Source: Tepidiforma thermophila
Lineage (GTDB): Bacteria; Chloroflexota; Dehalococcoidia; Tepidiformales; Tepidiformaceae
Length of the DNA: 64,000 nucleotides
Assembly (NCBI RefSeq): GCF_002563855.1
Contig: NZ_PDJQ01000001.1
Span: 2,666,001 to 2,730,000, forward strand
Direction: 5' to 3'
Shown here: piece after piece, positions 9,463 through 20,487 of the stretch
How the letters are laid out: every line of letters starts with the position of its first letter
How positions within the stretch are numbered: position 1 is the stretch's first letter
The notes under the pieces: model-generated
What the model was told of the DNA's origin: nothing
Database searches by the model: none
The model's input: the letters and a program-made list of their open reading frames with translations, nothing else
Made by a program: the position numbers and the translations under genes

Positions 9463-10232
9463 CAGTTCGCCCCCTCGGTGGATTCGCGGACGGCGGCCTG
9501 CTGCTCCATGGAGATGGCGGTGTGGGCCGGTCCGTCGGGTTCGGCAGCGCGGGGCGCAACGAGCGCTGGCTCGGGGGCGGGCTCTTCGGCGGGGCGCTCG
9601 GCGCGCTGGGGGAGGACATCGCCCTTGTAGATCCAGACCTTGACGCCGATAGTGCCGAAGGTGGTGAGGGCTTCGGCGAGGCCGTAGTCGATATCGGCGC
9701 GGAGGGTATGGCGGGGGACGCGACCCTGGGTTTCGGTTTCGCGCCGGGACATTTCGGCGCCGCCGAGCCGGCCGGAGATGGTGATGCGGCAGCCGCGGGC
9801 GCCTCGTTGCATGGTGCGCTGGACGGCCTGCTTGATGGCGCGCCGGAAGGCGACGCGCCGTTCGAGCTGGTCGGCGACGGAGCGGGCGACGAGATAGGCA
9901 TCGAGCTCGGGGACGCGGATCTCCTGGATGTTCACGCGGACGCGTCCGCCGGTGTAGCGCTCGAGCGTGTTGCGGAGCTCCTCGACCTTTGCGCCGCCGC
10001 GGCCGATGACGATGCCGGGCTTGGCGGTATGGATGGTGATGGTGGTGAGGTTCGCGTTCCGGTCGATTTCGATGCGGCTGATGGCGGCATCGCGCAGCTC
10101 ACGCAGGACGAAGTTGCGGAGGTCGATGTCCTGGTGGAGCTTCTGGGTGTAGTCGCGGTCGGCGAACCACTTTGATTCCCAGTCGTAGAGGATGCCGAGG
10201 CGGAAGCCGTGGGGGTGGACTTTCTGGCCCAT
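9462..10232 (-). CDS. rpsC: 30S ribosomal protein S3
   Basis: Head protein lining the mRNA entry channel, with helicase-assisting function. The 256-aa product starts [20 protein letters not shown], has a type-II KH domain with [15 protein letters not shown], and the C-terminal domain [19 protein letters not shown] with [12 protein letters not shown]. It ends in a 40-residue low-complexity tail rich in A, E and P, longer than in E. coli (233 aa). Such tails vary freely in this family. Confidence 0.97.
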   Translation of the reverse strand: MGQKVHPHGFRLGILYDWESKWFADRDYTQKLHQDIDLRNFVLRELRDAAISRIEIDRNANLTTITIHTAKPGIVIGRGGAKVEELRNTLERYTGGRVRVNIQEIRVPELDAYLVARSVADQLERRVAFRRAIKQAVQRTMQRGARGCRITISGRLGGAEMSRRETETQGRVPRHTLRADIDYGLAEALTTFGTIGVKVWIYKGDVLPQRAERPAEEPAPEPALVAPRAAEPDGPAHTAISMEQQAAVRESTEGAN

Positions 10233-10235
10233 GGG

Positions 10236-10574
10236 CTAGGCCTCCCTCTGGTCGAGGATGATGGTGATGTGGCTGGAGCGCTTGAGGATGGGGCTGACGC
10301 GGCCCCGGGAGCGCGGCCGGAAGCGCTTGAGGGTACGGCCCTCATCGGCGTAGGCGCGCTTGATGTAGAGCTCGTCCACATCGAGGTTGTAGTTGTTCTC
10401 TGCGTTGGCGGCGGCGGAGAGCACCGTCTTCGAGATGGTTCGGGCGTGGGGAGAGGGCACGTAGCGGAGGAGCGCCAGGGCCTGGTCGACGGAGAGGCCG
10501 GGCAGGCGTTCGAGGATGAGGCGCACCTTGCGGGGGGATGCGGGCATGCCGCGGGTAACGGCTCGGACTTCCAT
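10236..10574 (-). CDS. rplV: 50S ribosomal protein L22
   Basis: Lines the peptide exit tunnel with its beta-hairpin. The 112-aa product begins MEVRAVTRGMPASPRKVRLI, contains RTISKTVLSAAANAENNYNL and the hairpin region KRFRPRSRGRVSPILKRSSH. No unusual substitution is visible in the hairpin. It starts 2 nt after the rpsS stop. Confidence 0.97.
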   Translation of the reverse strand: MEVRAVTRGMPASPRKVRLILERLPGLSVDQALALLRYVPSPHARTISKTVLSAAANAENNYNLDVDELYIKRAYADEGRTLKRFRPRSRGRVSPILKRSSHITIILDQREA

Positions 10575-10576
10575 GG

Positions 10577-10864
10577 CTACCGCCTCACCTTGCTCTGCTT
10601 ATCGCTCTTGGCGACGTGGCCGCGGAAGGTGCGGGTCGGCGCGAATTCGCCGAGCCGGTGGCCGACCATGTTCTCGGTGATGAAGACGGGCACGTGACGC
10701 CGGCCGTCGTGGACGGCGATGGTGAGCCCGATCATCTCCGGGAGGATGGTGGACGCCCGGGACCAGGTCTTGATGACCGTCCGGTTCTGGGCGTTCCGCA
10801 TGGCCATCACCTTCTTTTCGAGCTTGGGATGGACAAACGGGCCTTTTTTGGTCGAACGGGACAT
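10577..10864 (-). CDS. rpsS: 30S ribosomal protein S19
   Basis: Head protein that binds next to S13 and the P-site tRNA. The 95-aa product has [60 protein letters not shown] and [13 protein letters not shown], the full S19 signature. It sits between rplB and rplV as in the S10 operon. Confidence 0.97.
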   Translation of the reverse strand: MSRSTKKGPFVHPKLEKKVMAMRNAQNRTVIKTWSRASTILPEMIGLTIAVHDGRRHVPVFITENMVGHRLGEFAPTRTFRGHVAKSDKQSKVRR

Positions 10865-10878
10865 GTCGTGCTCCTCTC

Positions 10879-11706
10879 CTACGACCTGCGCCGCACGATG
10901 TACTTATCGGTGCGCTTGTTGTTGCGGGTGCGGTAGCCGAGGGCCGGCTTGCCCCACGGGGTTTTGGGCCCGGGCATGCCGACGGGCGCGCGGCCTTCGC
11001 CGCCGCCGTGCGGGTGGTCGCGCGGGTTCATGACGGCGCCGCGGACTTCGGGCCGGCGGCCGCGGTGACGGCTGCGGCCGGCTTTACCGAGCTTGATGAG
11101 GGAGTGCTCGAGGTTGCCGACCTGGCCGACGGTGGCCATGCATTCGATGCGGACGCGCCGCATTTCGCCGCTGGGCAGGCGGACCAGGGCGTACTCGCCT
11201 TCCTTGGCCATGAGCTGGGCAGCAGCGCCGGCGCTGCGGACAAGCTGGCCGCCTTTGCCGGGGGTGAGTTCGATGTTGTGAATCTGGGTGCCGGTCGGCA
11301 TGTTGGCGAGGGGCAGGGCGTTGCCCACGCGGACCTCGGCCTCGGGGCCGCTGACGAGCGTGGCGCCGACGGTGAGGCCGTTGGGCGCGAGGATGTACCG
11401 CTTTTCGCCGTCGGCGTACTGGAGGAGGGCGATGCGGGCGGTGCGGTTCGGGTCGTACTCGATGGCGACGACCCGGGCCGGGATGCCGTGCTTGTCGCGC
11501 TTCCAGTCGATGATGCGGTAGAGCCGGCGGTGGCCGCCGCCGCGGTGGCGGACGGTGATGCGGCCCTGGTTGTTGCGGCCGGCCGACTTCTTCCGGAGGG
11601 AGACGACGAGCGATTTCTCCGGGCGGTCTTTGGTGATATCGGCGAAGGTGTCGCCGGTAGCGTTGCGGCGGCCGGGGGACGTGGGCTTGTACTGCTTAAT
11701 GGGCAT
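10879..11706 (-). CDS. rplB: 50S ribosomal protein L2
   Basis: Largest RNA-binding protein of the 50S, needed for subunit joining and peptidyl transfer. The 275-aa product has [39 protein letters not shown], and the C-terminal signature [20 protein letters not shown] including the conserved histidine (HPHGGGEGR). Length is typical. Confidence 0.98.
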   Translation of the reverse strand: MPIKQYKPTSPGRRNATGDTFADITKDRPEKSLVVSLRKKSAGRNNQGRITVRHRGGGHRRLYRIIDWKRDKHGIPARVVAIEYDPNRTARIALLQYADGEKRYILAPNGLTVGATLVSGPEAEVRVGNALPLANMPTGTQIHNIELTPGKGGQLVRSAGAAAQLMAKEGEYALVRLPSGEMRRVRIECMATVGQVGNLEHSLIKLGKAGRSRHRGRRPEVRGAVMNPRDHPHGGGEGRAPVGMPGPKTPWGKPALGYRTRNNKRTDKYIVRRRS

Positions 11707-11709
11707 GGC

Positions 11710-12006
11710 CTAGACCCCCTCGAAGAGTTCGATTTTGTCGCCCGGGACGAGCGTGACGATCGCCTTTTTCCAGTTCGGCCGATGGACGACGCGGCGACCG
11801 AAGCGGCGCGGCTTGCCCTTCATGTTGATGGTGTTGACGTCGGCAACACGGACGTTGAAGGCGAGCTGGACGGCCTCTTTGATCTGGGCCTTGTTGGCCC
11901 GCGGGTCGACTTCGAAGACGTACTTATCCTGGCCGGCCAGGATGGTGGACTTTTCGGTGATGATCGGCCGGATGAGGACGGCGTAGGGGTGGAGTTCGCT
12001 CGGCAT
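11710..12006 (-). CDS. rplW: 50S ribosomal protein L23
   Basis: Exit-tunnel protein that docks trigger factor and SRP. The 98-aa product begins [20 protein letters not shown], the canonical PIITEKS segment, followed by [20 protein letters not shown] and [21 protein letters not shown] 12004-12006 overlaps the rplD stop by 1 nt (TGATG), which decides the start over a longer upstream reading. Confidence 0.96.
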   Translation of the reverse strand: MPSELHPYAVLIRPIITEKSTILAGQDKYVFEVDPRANKAQIKEAVQLAFNVRVADVNTINMKGKPRRFGRRVVHRPNWKKAIVTLVPGDKIELFEGV

Positions 12007-12671
12007 CAGACTGCCTCCCGGGTGCGGCCGCGCTGCGGTTTGATGTTGACGCCGCCCCAGAGCGTTTCGCACTTGCGCACGGCGTCTTCGCTCATGACCA
12101 CGTGGTGGGCGTTGAGGAGGTCGACGACGTTGAGGTACTGCGCGGGCAGCGCCTTGACGTTTTCGATGTTGCGGGCGGCGCGGGTGAGTTCGGGGTTGTG
12201 CTCGCCGCTGACGACGATGGCCCGGCGGTCGACCTTAAGGGCATCGAGGATTGCCTGGACGGTGCGGGTCTTGCCATCGGGGGCGGCGAGGCCATCGACG
12301 ACGAGCAGGCTGCCGTTCTGCGCGTGGTTGCTGAGGGCGGAGCGCAGGGCGAGCCGCTTCATGGTGCGGGGGAGCTGCTTTGCGAAGCTGTGCGGCTTGG
12401 GGCCGTGGGCCGATCCGCCGCCCACGTGGTGCGGGGCGCGGATGGAGCCCTGGCGGGAGCGGCCGAGGCCCTTCTGGCGCCGGATCTTGATGGTGGAGCC
12501 GGCGACTTCGCCGCGGCGCTTGGTGTTGGCGAGGCCGGCGCGGCGGTTGGCCATCTGGGCGACGTAGGCCTGGTGGAGGACAGCGCCGTTGGGTTCGATG
12601 CCGAACACCTCATCGGCGGCGTCGATCTCGCGGATGCGGTTGCCTGCGGTATCGAAGACCGGAAGCTTCAT
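12006..12671 (-). CDS. rplD: 50S ribosomal protein L4
   Basis: Exit-tunnel protein; in E. coli it also autoregulates the S10 operon. The 221-aa product begins [20 protein letters not shown] and has the tunnel-loop sequence [36 protein letters not shown] before the C-terminal Rossmann-like half ([35 protein letters not shown]). It overlaps rplC by 4 nt. Confidence 0.97.
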   Translation of the reverse strand: MKLPVFDTAGNRIREIDAADEVFGIEPNGAVLHQAYVAQMANRRAGLANTKRRGEVAGSTIKIRRQKGLGRSRQGSIRAPHHVGGGSAHGPKPHSFAKQLPRTMKRLALRSALSNHAQNGSLLVVDGLAAPDGKTRTVQAILDALKVDRRAIVVSGEHNPELTRAARNIENVKALPAQYLNVVDLLNAHHVVMSEDAVRKCETLWGGVNIKPQRGRTREAV

Positions 12672-13303
12672 TTCGATACCTTCCTTGCCTTGCGGATGCG
12701 GACGAGGCCGCCCTTCGGGCCGGGCACTGAGCCTGCGACGAAGATGACCCCGGCCTCGTCGTTCCGGGTGACGACTTCGAGGTTCCGGACGGTGACGCGT
12801 TCGGCGCCCATGTGGCCGGCCATGCGGGTGCCTTTGAGGACGCGGCCCGGCGTGGTGCCGGAGCCGATGGAGCCGGGTGCGCGGTGCCGGTCGCTCTGGC
12901 CGTGGGTGCGGGGGCCGCCGCGGAAGCCGTGGCGCTTGACGCCGCCCTGGTAGCCGCGGCCCTTGGAGGTGGCGGTGACATCGACGCGGCTGCCGACTTC
13001 GAAGAGCTCGACACCGAGGCGGTCGCCGAGGCTGTAGGTGGCGGTGCCGTCGGTGCGGAACTCGGCGAGGTGGCGGAGCTTGAGCCCGCCGGCGGCGCGG
13101 AGGTGGCCGGTTTCGGGCTTATTGAGGCGGCGGTCTTCCTGGTAGCCGACCTGGATGGCGCTGTAGCCGTCCTTCTCGGGGGTGCGGATGAGCGTGACAT
13201 AGCAGGGGCCCACCTCCACGGCGGTGACGCCGCGCAGCCTGCCCTGTGCGTCGAAGACCTGGGTGGTCCCCAGTTTGCGGCCGAGCATTCCTTCGATGGT
13301 CAT
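12668..13303 (-). CDS. rplC: 50S ribosomal protein L3
   Basis: Early assembly protein reaching the peptidyl transferase centre. The 211-aa product begins [20 protein letters not shown], contains [40 protein letters not shown] and [15 protein letters not shown]. These are the L3 signature and the Gln-bearing loop. It follows rpsJ by 5 nt. Confidence 0.97.
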   Translation of the reverse strand: MTIEGMLGRKLGTTQVFDAQGRLRGVTAVEVGPCYVTLIRTPEKDGYSAIQVGYQEDRRLNKPETGHLRAAGGLKLRHLAEFRTDGTATYSLGDRLGVELFEVGSRVDVTATSKGRGYQGGVKRHGFRGGPRTHGQSDRHRAPGSIGSGTTPGRVLKGTRMAGHMGAERVTVRNLEVVTRNDEAGVIFVAGSVPGPKGGLVRIRKARKVSK

Positions 13304-13308
13304 GGCGG

Positions 13309-13617
13309 TTACAGCTTTATCTCGATGTCGACTCCGCTGGGGAGCTGGAGCCGCATGAGGGTGTCAACGGTTTTGGAGGTGGGCTCGATGATGTCGATCA
13401 GCCGCTTGTGGGTGCGGATTTCGAACTGTTCGCGGCCATCCTTGTGGATGTGGGGGCCGCGAATGACGGTGAACTTCTCGATGGAGGTTGGGAGCGGGAC
13501 CGGCCCGGCGACGGCCGCGCCAGTCCGCTCTGCCGCCTCCACGATCTGCCGCGCCGACTGGTCGAGCAGGCGGTGGTCGAAGGCTTTGAGCTTGATGCGG
13601 ATTTGTTGTCGTGCCAT
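13309..13617 (-). CDS. rpsJ: 30S ribosomal protein S10
   Basis: Head protein that doubles as NusE in transcription antitermination. The 102-aa product starts [20 protein letters not shown] and has [39 protein letters not shown] and the closing [11 protein letters not shown]. It is preceded by tuf with a 29-nt spacer, so the str and S10 operons appear fused here. Confidence 0.97.
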   Translation of the reverse strand: MARQQIRIKLKAFDHRLLDQSARQIVEAAERTGAAVAGPVPLPTSIEKFTVIRGPHIHKDGREQFEIRTHKRLIDIIEPTSKTVDTLMRLQLPSGVDIEIKL

Positions 13618-13646
13618 GGTGCCGGTCCCCTCGGGTGTCCTGTGCC

Positions 13647-14846
<1,200 letters not shown>

Positions 14847-14891
14847 GGTATCTATCCTTTCCTGCTTGCCCGGGTGGGCGGTGGTTGATGG

Positions 14892-16967
14892 TTAGCCGAC
14901 AGCCTGCTTGACGAGCGTGGCCGCGATGTTCTTGGGGACTTCTTCGTAGTGGTCGAACTCCATGCTGTAGCTGGCGCGCCCCTGGGTGATGGAGCGGAGT
15001 TCGGTAGAGTAGCCAAAGGTCTCGGCGAGCGGGACCATGGCGTGGACGATCTGGGTCTTGCCCATCGATTCGGTGCCGAGGATCATGCCGCGGCGGCTGT
15101 TGATATCGCCGACGACGGCGCCGAAGTACTCCTCGGGGCAGCGGACCTCGACCTTCATAATCGGTTCGAGGAGGACGGGGCCGGCCTTCTTGATGGCCTC
15201 CTTGACGCCGATGGAGCCGGCGTTCTTGAAGGCCATTTCCGAGGAGTCGACGGGGTGGTAGGAGCCGTCGACGAGGGCGACCTTGATATCGAGGACCGGG
15301 TAGCCGGCCACGACGCCGCCCTGGAGCGCTTCCTTGACGCCCTGCTGGACGGCGGGGATGTACTCCTTCGGCACGGCGCCGCCGACGATCCGGTTTTCGA
15401 AGACGAAGCCCTGGCCGCGCTCGAGGGGTTCGACCTCGAGGACGACGACGCCGTACTGGCCGCGGCCGCCGGACTGGCGGACGAAGCGCCCTTCGGCCTT
15501 CGCCGGGCGGGTGATTGCCTCGCGGTAGGAGACCTGGGGCCGGCCGACGTTCGCTTCGACTTTGTGCTCCCGCTTCATGCGGTCGACGATGACTTCGAGG
15601 TGGAGCTCGCCCATGCCGGAGATGATGGTCTGGCCGGCCTCCTCATCGAAGGTCCAGTGGAAGGTGGGGTCTTCCTCGGCCATTTTTGAGAGGGCAGTCG
15701 CGAGCTTGTCCTGGTCTTCCTTGCTCTTGGGTTCGAGGGCGACGCGGATGACGGGCTCGGGGAACTGGATGCTCTCGAGGATGATGGGGGCGTCGGGGGC
15801 GCAGAGGGTGTCGCCGGTGAAGGTCTGCTTCAGGCCGACGGCCGCGCAGATGCCGCCCGCACCCATTTCGGTAATCTCTTCGCGCTGGTTGGCGTGCATC
15901 TGGAGAAGGCGACCGATGCGCTCGCGCTCCTGCTTGGTGGAGTTGAGCACCGTCTCGCCGGCTTTGAGGACGCCGGAGTAGACGCGGATGTAGGCGAGGC
16001 GGCCGACGTAGGGGTCGGAGACGATTTTGAAGGCGATGGCGGCGAGGGGCTCGTCGTCGGAGGCGTGGCGGACGACTTCGCCGCCGTTCTTGGGGTCGAC
16101 GCCCTTGACCGGCGGGATATCGAGCGGGCTGGGGAGGTAGTCGACGACGGCGTCGAGCATGAGCTGGACGCCCTTGTTCTTGAGTGCGGAGCCGCAGAGG
16201 ACGGGCTGGGCGAGGCTGTGGAGGGTGGCGCGGCGAATCGCAGTCTTCAGCTCGTGGACGCCGATCTCGTGGCCTTCGAGGTAGGCGATGGCGATCTGGT
16301 CGTCGACGTTGCCGATGCCTTCGATGAGCTGCTCGCGGGCTTTTTCGGCGACCTCGCGGAGGTGCGCCGGGATTTCGCGACGCTCGGGCTTGTCGCCTTT
16401 CTCGCCGCCGAACCACCACCAGCACATTTCGACGAGGTCGATGCAGCCGTCGAAGTCGGCTTCTGCGCCGACGGGGATCTGGACCGGGACGGGGTTGGCG
16501 CCGAGGCGGTCCTTCATCATTTCGACGGTGCGCCAGAAATCGGCGCCGACGCGGTCCATTTTGTTGACGAAGGCGATGCGGGGGACGCCGTAGCGGTCGG
16601 CCTGGCGCCAGACGGTTTCGGACTGGGGTTCGACACCGGCGACGGCATCGAAGACGACGACGCCGCCGTCGAGGACGCGGAGCGAGCGCTCCACCTCGGC
16701 GGTGAAGTCGACGTGGCCGGGGGTATCGATGAGGTTGATCTGGTGGTCGCGCCACTCGCAGGTGGTCGCGGCGGCGGTGATGGTGATGCCGCGTTCGCGC
16801 TCCTGCTCCATCCAGTCCATGGTGGCGGCGCCTTCATGGACTTCGCCGAGCTTGTAGGTTTTGCCCGTGTAGAAGAGGATGCGCTCGGACACGGTGGTTT
16901 TGCCCGCGTCGATGTGGGCGATGATGCCGATATTCCGGATGCGATCGAGGTCGGCGTTGCGGGGCAT
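14892..16967 (-). CDS. fusA: Elongation factor G
   Basis: Translocase GTPase. The 691-aa product begins [20 protein letters not shown] with P-loop [19 protein letters not shown], switch [32 protein letters not shown], and domain IV/V sequences ([29 protein letters not shown]). The full five-domain length is present. It lies between rpsG and tuf as in the str operon. Confidence 0.98.
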   Translation of the reverse strand: MPRNADLDRIRNIGIIAHIDAGKTTVSERILFYTGKTYKLGEVHEGAATMDWMEQERERGITITAAATTCEWRDHQINLIDTPGHVDFTAEVERSLRVLDGGVVVFDAVAGVEPQSETVWRQADRYGVPRIAFVNKMDRVGADFWRTVEMMKDRLGANPVPVQIPVGAEADFDGCIDLVEMCWWWFGGEKGDKPERREIPAHLREVAEKAREQLIEGIGNVDDQIAIAYLEGHEIGVHELKTAIRRATLHSLAQPVLCGSALKNKGVQLMLDAVVDYLPSPLDIPPVKGVDPKNGGEVVRHASDDEPLAAIAFKIVSDPYVGRLAYIRVYSGVLKAGETVLNSTKQERERIGRLLQMHANQREEITEMGAGGICAAVGLKQTFTGDTLCAPDAPIILESIQFPEPVIRVALEPKSKEDQDKLATALSKMAEEDPTFHWTFDEEAGQTIISGMGELHLEVIVDRMKREHKVEANVGRPQVSYREAITRPAKAEGRFVRQSGGRGQYGVVVLEVEPLERGQGFVFENRIVGGAVPKEYIPAVQQGVKEALQGGVVAGYPVLDIKVALVDGSYHPVDSSEMAFKNAGSIGVKEAIKKAGPVLLEPIMKVEVRCPEEYFGAVVGDINSRRGMILGTESMGKTQIVHAMVPLAETFGYSTELRSITQGRASYSMEFDHYEEVPKNIAATLVKQAVG

Positions 16968-16979
16968 GGGACTCCTGGC

Positions 16980-17450
16980 TTACCAGCGGTAGTGGACGAA
17001 GGCGCGGTTGGCCTCCGCCATCCGGTGAGTATCGTCGCGGCGTTTGATCGCAGCGCCCGTGCCGTTTGCGGCGTCGAGGAGCTCGGCGGCGAGCTTTTCG
17101 CTCATGGAGCGGCCGTTGCGGTTGCGGGCGGCGTTGAGGATCCAGCGCATGGCGAGGGCGATGCGGCGGTCGGGCCGGATTTCGACGGGCACCTGGTAGG
17201 TGGCGCCGCCGACGCGGCGGGGCTTGACTTCGAGGACGGGCGTGGCCTGGCGGATCGCCTGCTGGAAGACATCGAGCGGGTCGCGGCCGGTCTGGTTCTG
17301 GATCCGCTCGAGCGCACCGTAGACGACCTTCTCGGCGACGCTCTTTTTGCCACGCCGCATGAGCTTATTGATGAACATCTGCAGGTGGACGTTGCCGTAG
17401 CGGGGGTCGGGCGGGATCGGGCGTTTCTCGGGCTTGGTGCGTCGGGCCAT
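16980..17450 (-). CDS. rpsG: 30S ribosomal protein S7
   Basis: Head-nucleating protein at the mRNA exit channel. The 156-aa product begins [20 protein letters not shown], with [37 protein letters not shown]-type sequence and the C-terminal [21 protein letters not shown] longer upstream reading overlaps rpsL and is rejected; ATG 17448-17450 is the conserved start. Confidence 0.97.
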   Translation of the reverse strand: MARRTKPEKRPIPPDPRYGNVHLQMFINKLMRRGKKSVAEKVVYGALERIQNQTGRDPLDVFQQAIRQATPVLEVKPRRVGGATYQVPVEIRPDRRIALAMRWILNAARNRNGRSMSEKLAAELLDAANGTGAAIKRRDDTHRMAEANRAFVHYRW

Positions 17451-17481
17451 GGCGTGGACTCCGGGATACTTCCTTGGCTGG

Positions 17482-17925
17482 TTAGCGCTTGCGGCCGGCG
17501 GCGGGCTGGGCGTTCTTGCGGGTGCCGTACTTGGAGCGGCCCTGCTTGCGGTTGTTGACCCCGGCGGCATCGAGGGCGCCGCGGACGATGTGGTAGCGGA
17601 CGCCCGGGAGGTCTTTGACGCGGCCGCCGCGGACGAGGACGACGGAGTGTTCCTGGAGATTGTGCCCTTCGCCAGGGATGTAGGCCGTGACTTCGATGCC
17701 GTTGACGAGGCGCACGCGGGCGACCTTGCGGAGGGCGGAGTTCGGCTTTTTCGGCGTTTGGGTGCGGACCTGGGTGCAGACCCCGCGCTTCTGCGGGTTG
17801 CCGCGCCGGGCCGATTTGGTCAGCTTGCCGGTGTTGGAGTTGAAGCTGAAGAGCAGGGCAGGCGCGCCCGACTTCTTCGTCTTCTTGATTCGTCCTTTGC
17901 GAACGAGCTGGTTGATGGTCGGCAT
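17482..17925 (-). CDS. rpsL: 30S ribosomal protein S12
   Basis: Decoding-centre protein. The 147-aa product begins [20 protein letters not shown] and has [17 protein letters not shown] and [33 protein letters not shown]. Both lysines linked to streptomycin action (in TPKKPNS and GGRVKDL) are the sensitive type. An insertion of roughly 18 residues (about residues 27-44, containing [13 protein letters not shown]) separates APAL from PQKRGVC compared with E. coli. I associate insertions here with Chloroflexota S12. It is the first gene of the large ribosomal cluster; an AGGGGAAGCAGGA ribosome binding region precedes the ATG. Confidence 0.97.
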   Translation of the reverse strand: MPTINQLVRKGRIKKTKKSGAPALLFSFNSNTGKLTKSARRGNPQKRGVCTQVRTQTPKKPNSALRKVARVRLVNGIEVTAYIPGEGHNLQEHSVVLVRGGRVKDLPGVRYHIVRGALDAAGVNNRKQGRSKYGTRKNAQPAAGRKR

Positions 17926-17950
17926 TCCTGCTTCCCCTGCAATTCAGCGT

Positions 17951-17975
17951 CTGGCGGCGCCCGCGAGGGCGCCAG
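17951..17975 (-). promoter_or_regulatory. GC-rich hairpin upstream of rpsL
   Basis: On the minus strand CTGGCGCCC pairs with GGGCGCC-G-CCAG around a TCGC loop, a stem of about 11 pairs with one bulge, ending 25 nt before the rpsL start codon. It could limit access to the ribosome binding site, but in a genome this GC-rich such stems also occur by chance. Confidence 0.3.
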
Positions 17976-18009
17976 GGATGGGGCCGGGAGGGCCACCTGG
18001 AGTTTTGGG

Positions 18010-18039
18010 CACGAAAACAGGCCGGAAAGCCTGTTCGTG
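18010..18039 (-). promoter_or_regulatory. Leader hairpin of the ribosomal protein cluster
   Basis: On the minus strand CACGAA-CAGGC pairs with GCCTG-TT-TTCGTG across a short TTTCCG loop: 11 base pairs with a 2-nt bulge, in an otherwise less structured leader. It lies about 85 nt upstream of rpsL in the transcript that starts near 18140. The position fits an autogenous control or attenuation element; which protein or signal would act on it cannot be told. Confidence 0.4.
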
Positions 18040-18146
18040 AACAGCGCCCCGCGCTGGTTCCCCATGCGCAGAGCCGTCTTCAAGCACGCAGCTTTACGAC
18101 CTGTGCAAACTCAATAGGTTCGCCAGTCAATAAGCGCCAAGGGAGA

Positions 18147-18174
18147 AGGGTAGCATAGCACGAGGTGCTGTCAA
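18147..18174 (-). promoter_or_regulatory. Promoter of the str-S10-spc-alpha cluster
   Basis: The minus strand reads a consensus TTGACA (18174-18169), a 16-nt spacer, then TACCCT (18152-18147). It is the only good housekeeping-type promoter in the 596-nt gap and points at rpsL. Transcription would begin near 18140, giving a leader of about 215 nt. Confidence 0.65.
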
Positions 18175-18521
18175 CCCGCGGCGCGCGTGCGGGCGATGCG
18201 GGGAGGGGCGGGGAGCCCGGCCGGTCTCGCCTTTATTGATGGTATGACAGGGGCACCCAACTGGCTACCGAATCGTCCGCGATCGGTCTCTCGGGCTCGG
18301 GCGGAGAAGGTCGTTTGTAGAGGTAGGCGGCCTCCTGACCAAAGGACGCCTGGCGACATTGTCCTCCCCGTCGCACGGGGGCGCTCCGCAAGGGGCGCCC
18401 CCACCCCCAAGATGACCGGCCCGGGCGGAACGGCCGGCAGGAGGCAGGGCGGTTCCTGTATTGCGGAATGCTGGTAGGATGGGCCGCGGTGGTGGGATAG
18501 CCCCGGGGGACAGGAGAGGGC

Positions 18522-19334
18522 GTGACGCAGGAAGAGTATTCGCAGGTATGCCCGTATCTTGGGCTGGCGGATGACGCCGATTCGCACGCGACCTACGCGA
18601 CCGAGGCGCACCGCTGTTACCGGCTCGAGACCCCGACGCGGATTGCGCTGCCCCACCAGGAGAGCTACTGCCTTGGGGCGAACCATGTGACCTGCCCGGT
18701 GTACCTGGGTGAGGGGATCCCGGGGAGGCAGGCCCCGGCTGCGGCGCCGCCACCCCCGGCAGCCACGGTGCCGGGTCCAGCCGGGCGGCAGGGAGCGAGC
18801 CGGCGACCGTTCGGACAGCCGGCGGCGGGTTCACCCCGTGCGCCGCGGCGGCCCGCGCCGGGCGCGCTGGGACCGCGTCCGCGGCCGGGCGGCATCAGTA
18901 TGCCGGTGGCGACGATCGGGCTCTTTGCGCTGGCGATTGTGGTGGTGGTGATTGCGTTCGTGATCCAGCAGGTGGTCGGCGACGGCGGCGGGGGGACGAT
19001 CTCCCCGGCGGATGCCGTGGCCACCCGGGATGCGCTCAACCGGACGCAGACGGCGCAGGCTGCGAGCGGGACGCCGACCCCGCCGACTCAGCAGCCCGGG
19101 ACGCAGCCCCCGGGTACGCCGCGCACTGGCACCCCGGGAGCAACGCGCACGCCGGGCGCGGGCACGGCGACGCCGGACGCCGGCGGGCGGACGCACACGG
19201 TGGCGGAGGGGGATACCTGCTTCTCGATCGCCCAGGCGAACGGCGTGGCGCTCGAAGACCTGCTGCGGGTGAACAACCTCACCGAGGACGACTGCACCCG
19301 GCTGGCGGTGGGGCAGCAGTTGAAGCTCCCGTAA
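18522..19334 (+). CDS. Membrane-anchored LysM protein with Cys-rich N-terminal domain
   Basis: Predicted cell-wall-associated protein. The 270-aa product starts at GTG 18522, seven bases-range after a strong GGAGAGG ribosome binding site. Residues 1-60 form a Cys/His-rich cytoplasmic segment (CPYLGLADDADSHAT, CYRLETP, HQESYCLGANHVTCPVY). A Pro/Ala-rich linker follows, then one membrane helix near 128-148 (ATIGLFALAIVVVVIAFVI), a Thr/Pro/Gly-rich extracellular stretch, and a single LysM domain at the C-terminus (HTVAEGDTCFSIAQANGVAL ... LLRVNNLTEDDC ... VGQQLKLP). LysM binds peptidoglycan-type glycans. I have seen this N-terminal domain paired with LysM in Chloroflexota proteins, but its function is unknown to me. 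It is divergent from the ribosomal cluster. Confidence 0.8.
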   Translation: MTQEEYSQVCPYLGLADDADSHATYATEAHRCYRLETPTRIALPHQESYCLGANHVTCPVYLGEGIPGRQAPAAAPPPPAATVPGPAGRQGASRRPFGQPAAGSPRAPRRPAPGALGPRPRPGGISMPVATIGLFALAIVVVVIAFVIQQVVGDGGGGTISPADAVATRDALNRTQTAQAASGTPTPPTQQPGTQPPGTPRTGTPGATRTPGAGTATPDAGGRTHTVAEGDTCFSIAQANGVALEDLLRVNNLTEDDCTRLAVGQQLKLP

Positions 19335-19350
19335 AAAAGCCCCCCGGGCG
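19333..19350 (-). terminator. Intrinsic terminator after the epimerase gene
   Basis: On the minus strand a compact GCCC/GGGC stem is followed directly by six T residues (19338-19333). It lies just beyond the stop codon of the 19353-20411 gene and within the last codons of the convergent LysM gene, which has the matching A-run at its stop. Confidence 0.5.
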
Positions 19351-19352
19351 GG

Positions 19353-20411
19353 TCAGCTGAGGCGGCGGAGGATGGCGAGGGCGCCCTTCTGCCAGGCGAC
19401 GCGGTGGGTGACGCCGGTGTCGTAGCGGCCTTTGTTTTCGATGTACCAGTCCCAGGCGCGGATGAGCGCTTCGGCGTTGGAGTATTGCGGCTGCCAGCCG
19501 AGGAGCCGTTTCGCTTTGTCGACTTCGACGTAGGAGTCGCGCCACATGGTGCCGTAGTGCCAGGCAGCGAGCGGGGAGAGCCGGAGCAGTTCGAGGACGC
19601 GGAGAGCGAGCTCGCCGGGCCGGGCCGGCAGGTGCCACAGGCGCGAGCCGGAGCCGGCGTGGTCGAAGAGGGCCTGCATGTCTTCGTTGAGGGTTTGGAA
19701 GCGGTCTGCGCCGACGTTCATGGTTTCGTTCACGACGTCGGGGCGGGTGGCGGCGCGGACGATGGCATCGACGAGGTCGGTAACTTCGAGGAGCTGGTAG
19801 TGGTTGGTGCCGTTGCCGAGGAGGGGGATGCGGCGGCCCTCGGCGATCCATTCGAAGAGGATTTCGAAGACGCCGAGCCGGCCGGTGCCGAGGAAGGTCT
19901 TGGGCCGGATGATGTTCACTTCGAGGCCGCGGGCCTGGTAGTCGCGGCAGAGCTGCTCGCCGACGACCTTGGAGGCGCCGTAGTGGCCGAGGGGATGGAG
20001 GGGCGAGGTTTCGTCGATCGGGTGGATTTTGGGGACGCCGTAGACGGCGGTGGAGGAGATAAAGACAACGCGGCGGATGCCGGCCTTGAGCGCCTCGTGG
20101 AGGACGTATCGGGTGCCACGGACGTTGGTGGCGTAGATTTTGCGCTTCGAGACCTGGATGGGGAGGGCGGCGGCCGCGTGGATGACGACGTCGACGCCCT
20201 CGAGGGCTTGGCGGATTGCCTCGCGGTCCTGGACGTCGCCCTGGATGAAGGTGACGCGGTCGGCGATATCGGCGTCATCGGGCGGGAGGGGGACGATGTC
20301 GAAGAGGACGGGGTGGATGCCGTCATTGAGGAGGCGGCGTGCGATATGAGAGCCGAGGAAGCCGGTGCCGCCGGTGATGAGCCAGCGGGACGGGGCGGAG
20401 GGAGTGGTCAT
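19353..20411 (-). CDS. NAD-dependent epimerase/dehydratase (extended SDR)
   Basis: The 352-aa product has the Rossmann dinucleotide motif WLITGGTGFLGSHIARRLL at the N-terminus, DVQDREAI acidic segment, HAAAALP, the serine/threonine of VFISSTAVYG and the catalytic YxxxK (HYGASKVVGEQLC). It belongs to the family of UDP-glucose 4-epimerase-like and 3-beta-HSD-like enzymes; the exact substrate cannot be read from the sequence. RPKTFLGTGRLGVFEI and NHYQLLEVTDLVDAIVRA fit nucleotide-sugar epimerases. It ends against the LysM gene with a terminator between. Confidence 0.85.
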   Translation of the reverse strand: MTTPSAPSRWLITGGTGFLGSHIARRLLNDGIHPVLFDIVPLPPDDADIADRVTFIQGDVQDREAIRQALEGVDVVIHAAAALPIQVSKRKIYATNVRGTRYVLHEALKAGIRRVVFISSTAVYGVPKIHPIDETSPLHPLGHYGASKVVGEQLCRDYQARGLEVNIIRPKTFLGTGRLGVFEILFEWIAEGRRIPLLGNGTNHYQLLEVTDLVDAIVRAATRPDVVNETMNVGADRFQTLNEDMQALFDHAGSGSRLWHLPARPGELALRVLELLRLSPLAAWHYGTMWRDSYVEVDKAKRLLGWQPQYSNAEALIRAWDWYIENKGRYDTGVTHRVAWQKGALAILRRLS

Positions 20412-20487
20412 GCGGAATCGCTCTGCCTGCGGGGTGTGATGCCCTCAGGGTGCGCCACCGGCGGGGGATGCTCAAGCGGATGGGGGC

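Larger units (their letters stand above)
17926..18521. other. Intergenic region between rpsL and the LysM gene
   Basis: This 596-nt divergent gap is the longest gene-free stretch in the window. Its left part holds the leader and promoter of the ribosomal cluster (hairpins at 17951-17975 and 18010-18039, promoter at 18147-18174). The right part (18175-18521) shows no conserved reading frame. It contains a GC-rich inverted repeat at about 18377-18399 without a T-run, and a weak extended -10 (TGGTAGGAT, 18472-18480) 40 nt before the LysM gene. I see no RNA gene in it. Confidence 0.6.

Noticed and set aside
18377-18399. GC-rich inverted repeat (GGGGGCGC ... GCGCCCCC) as a terminator
   Set aside because: No T-run on either strand and no gene ending nearby.
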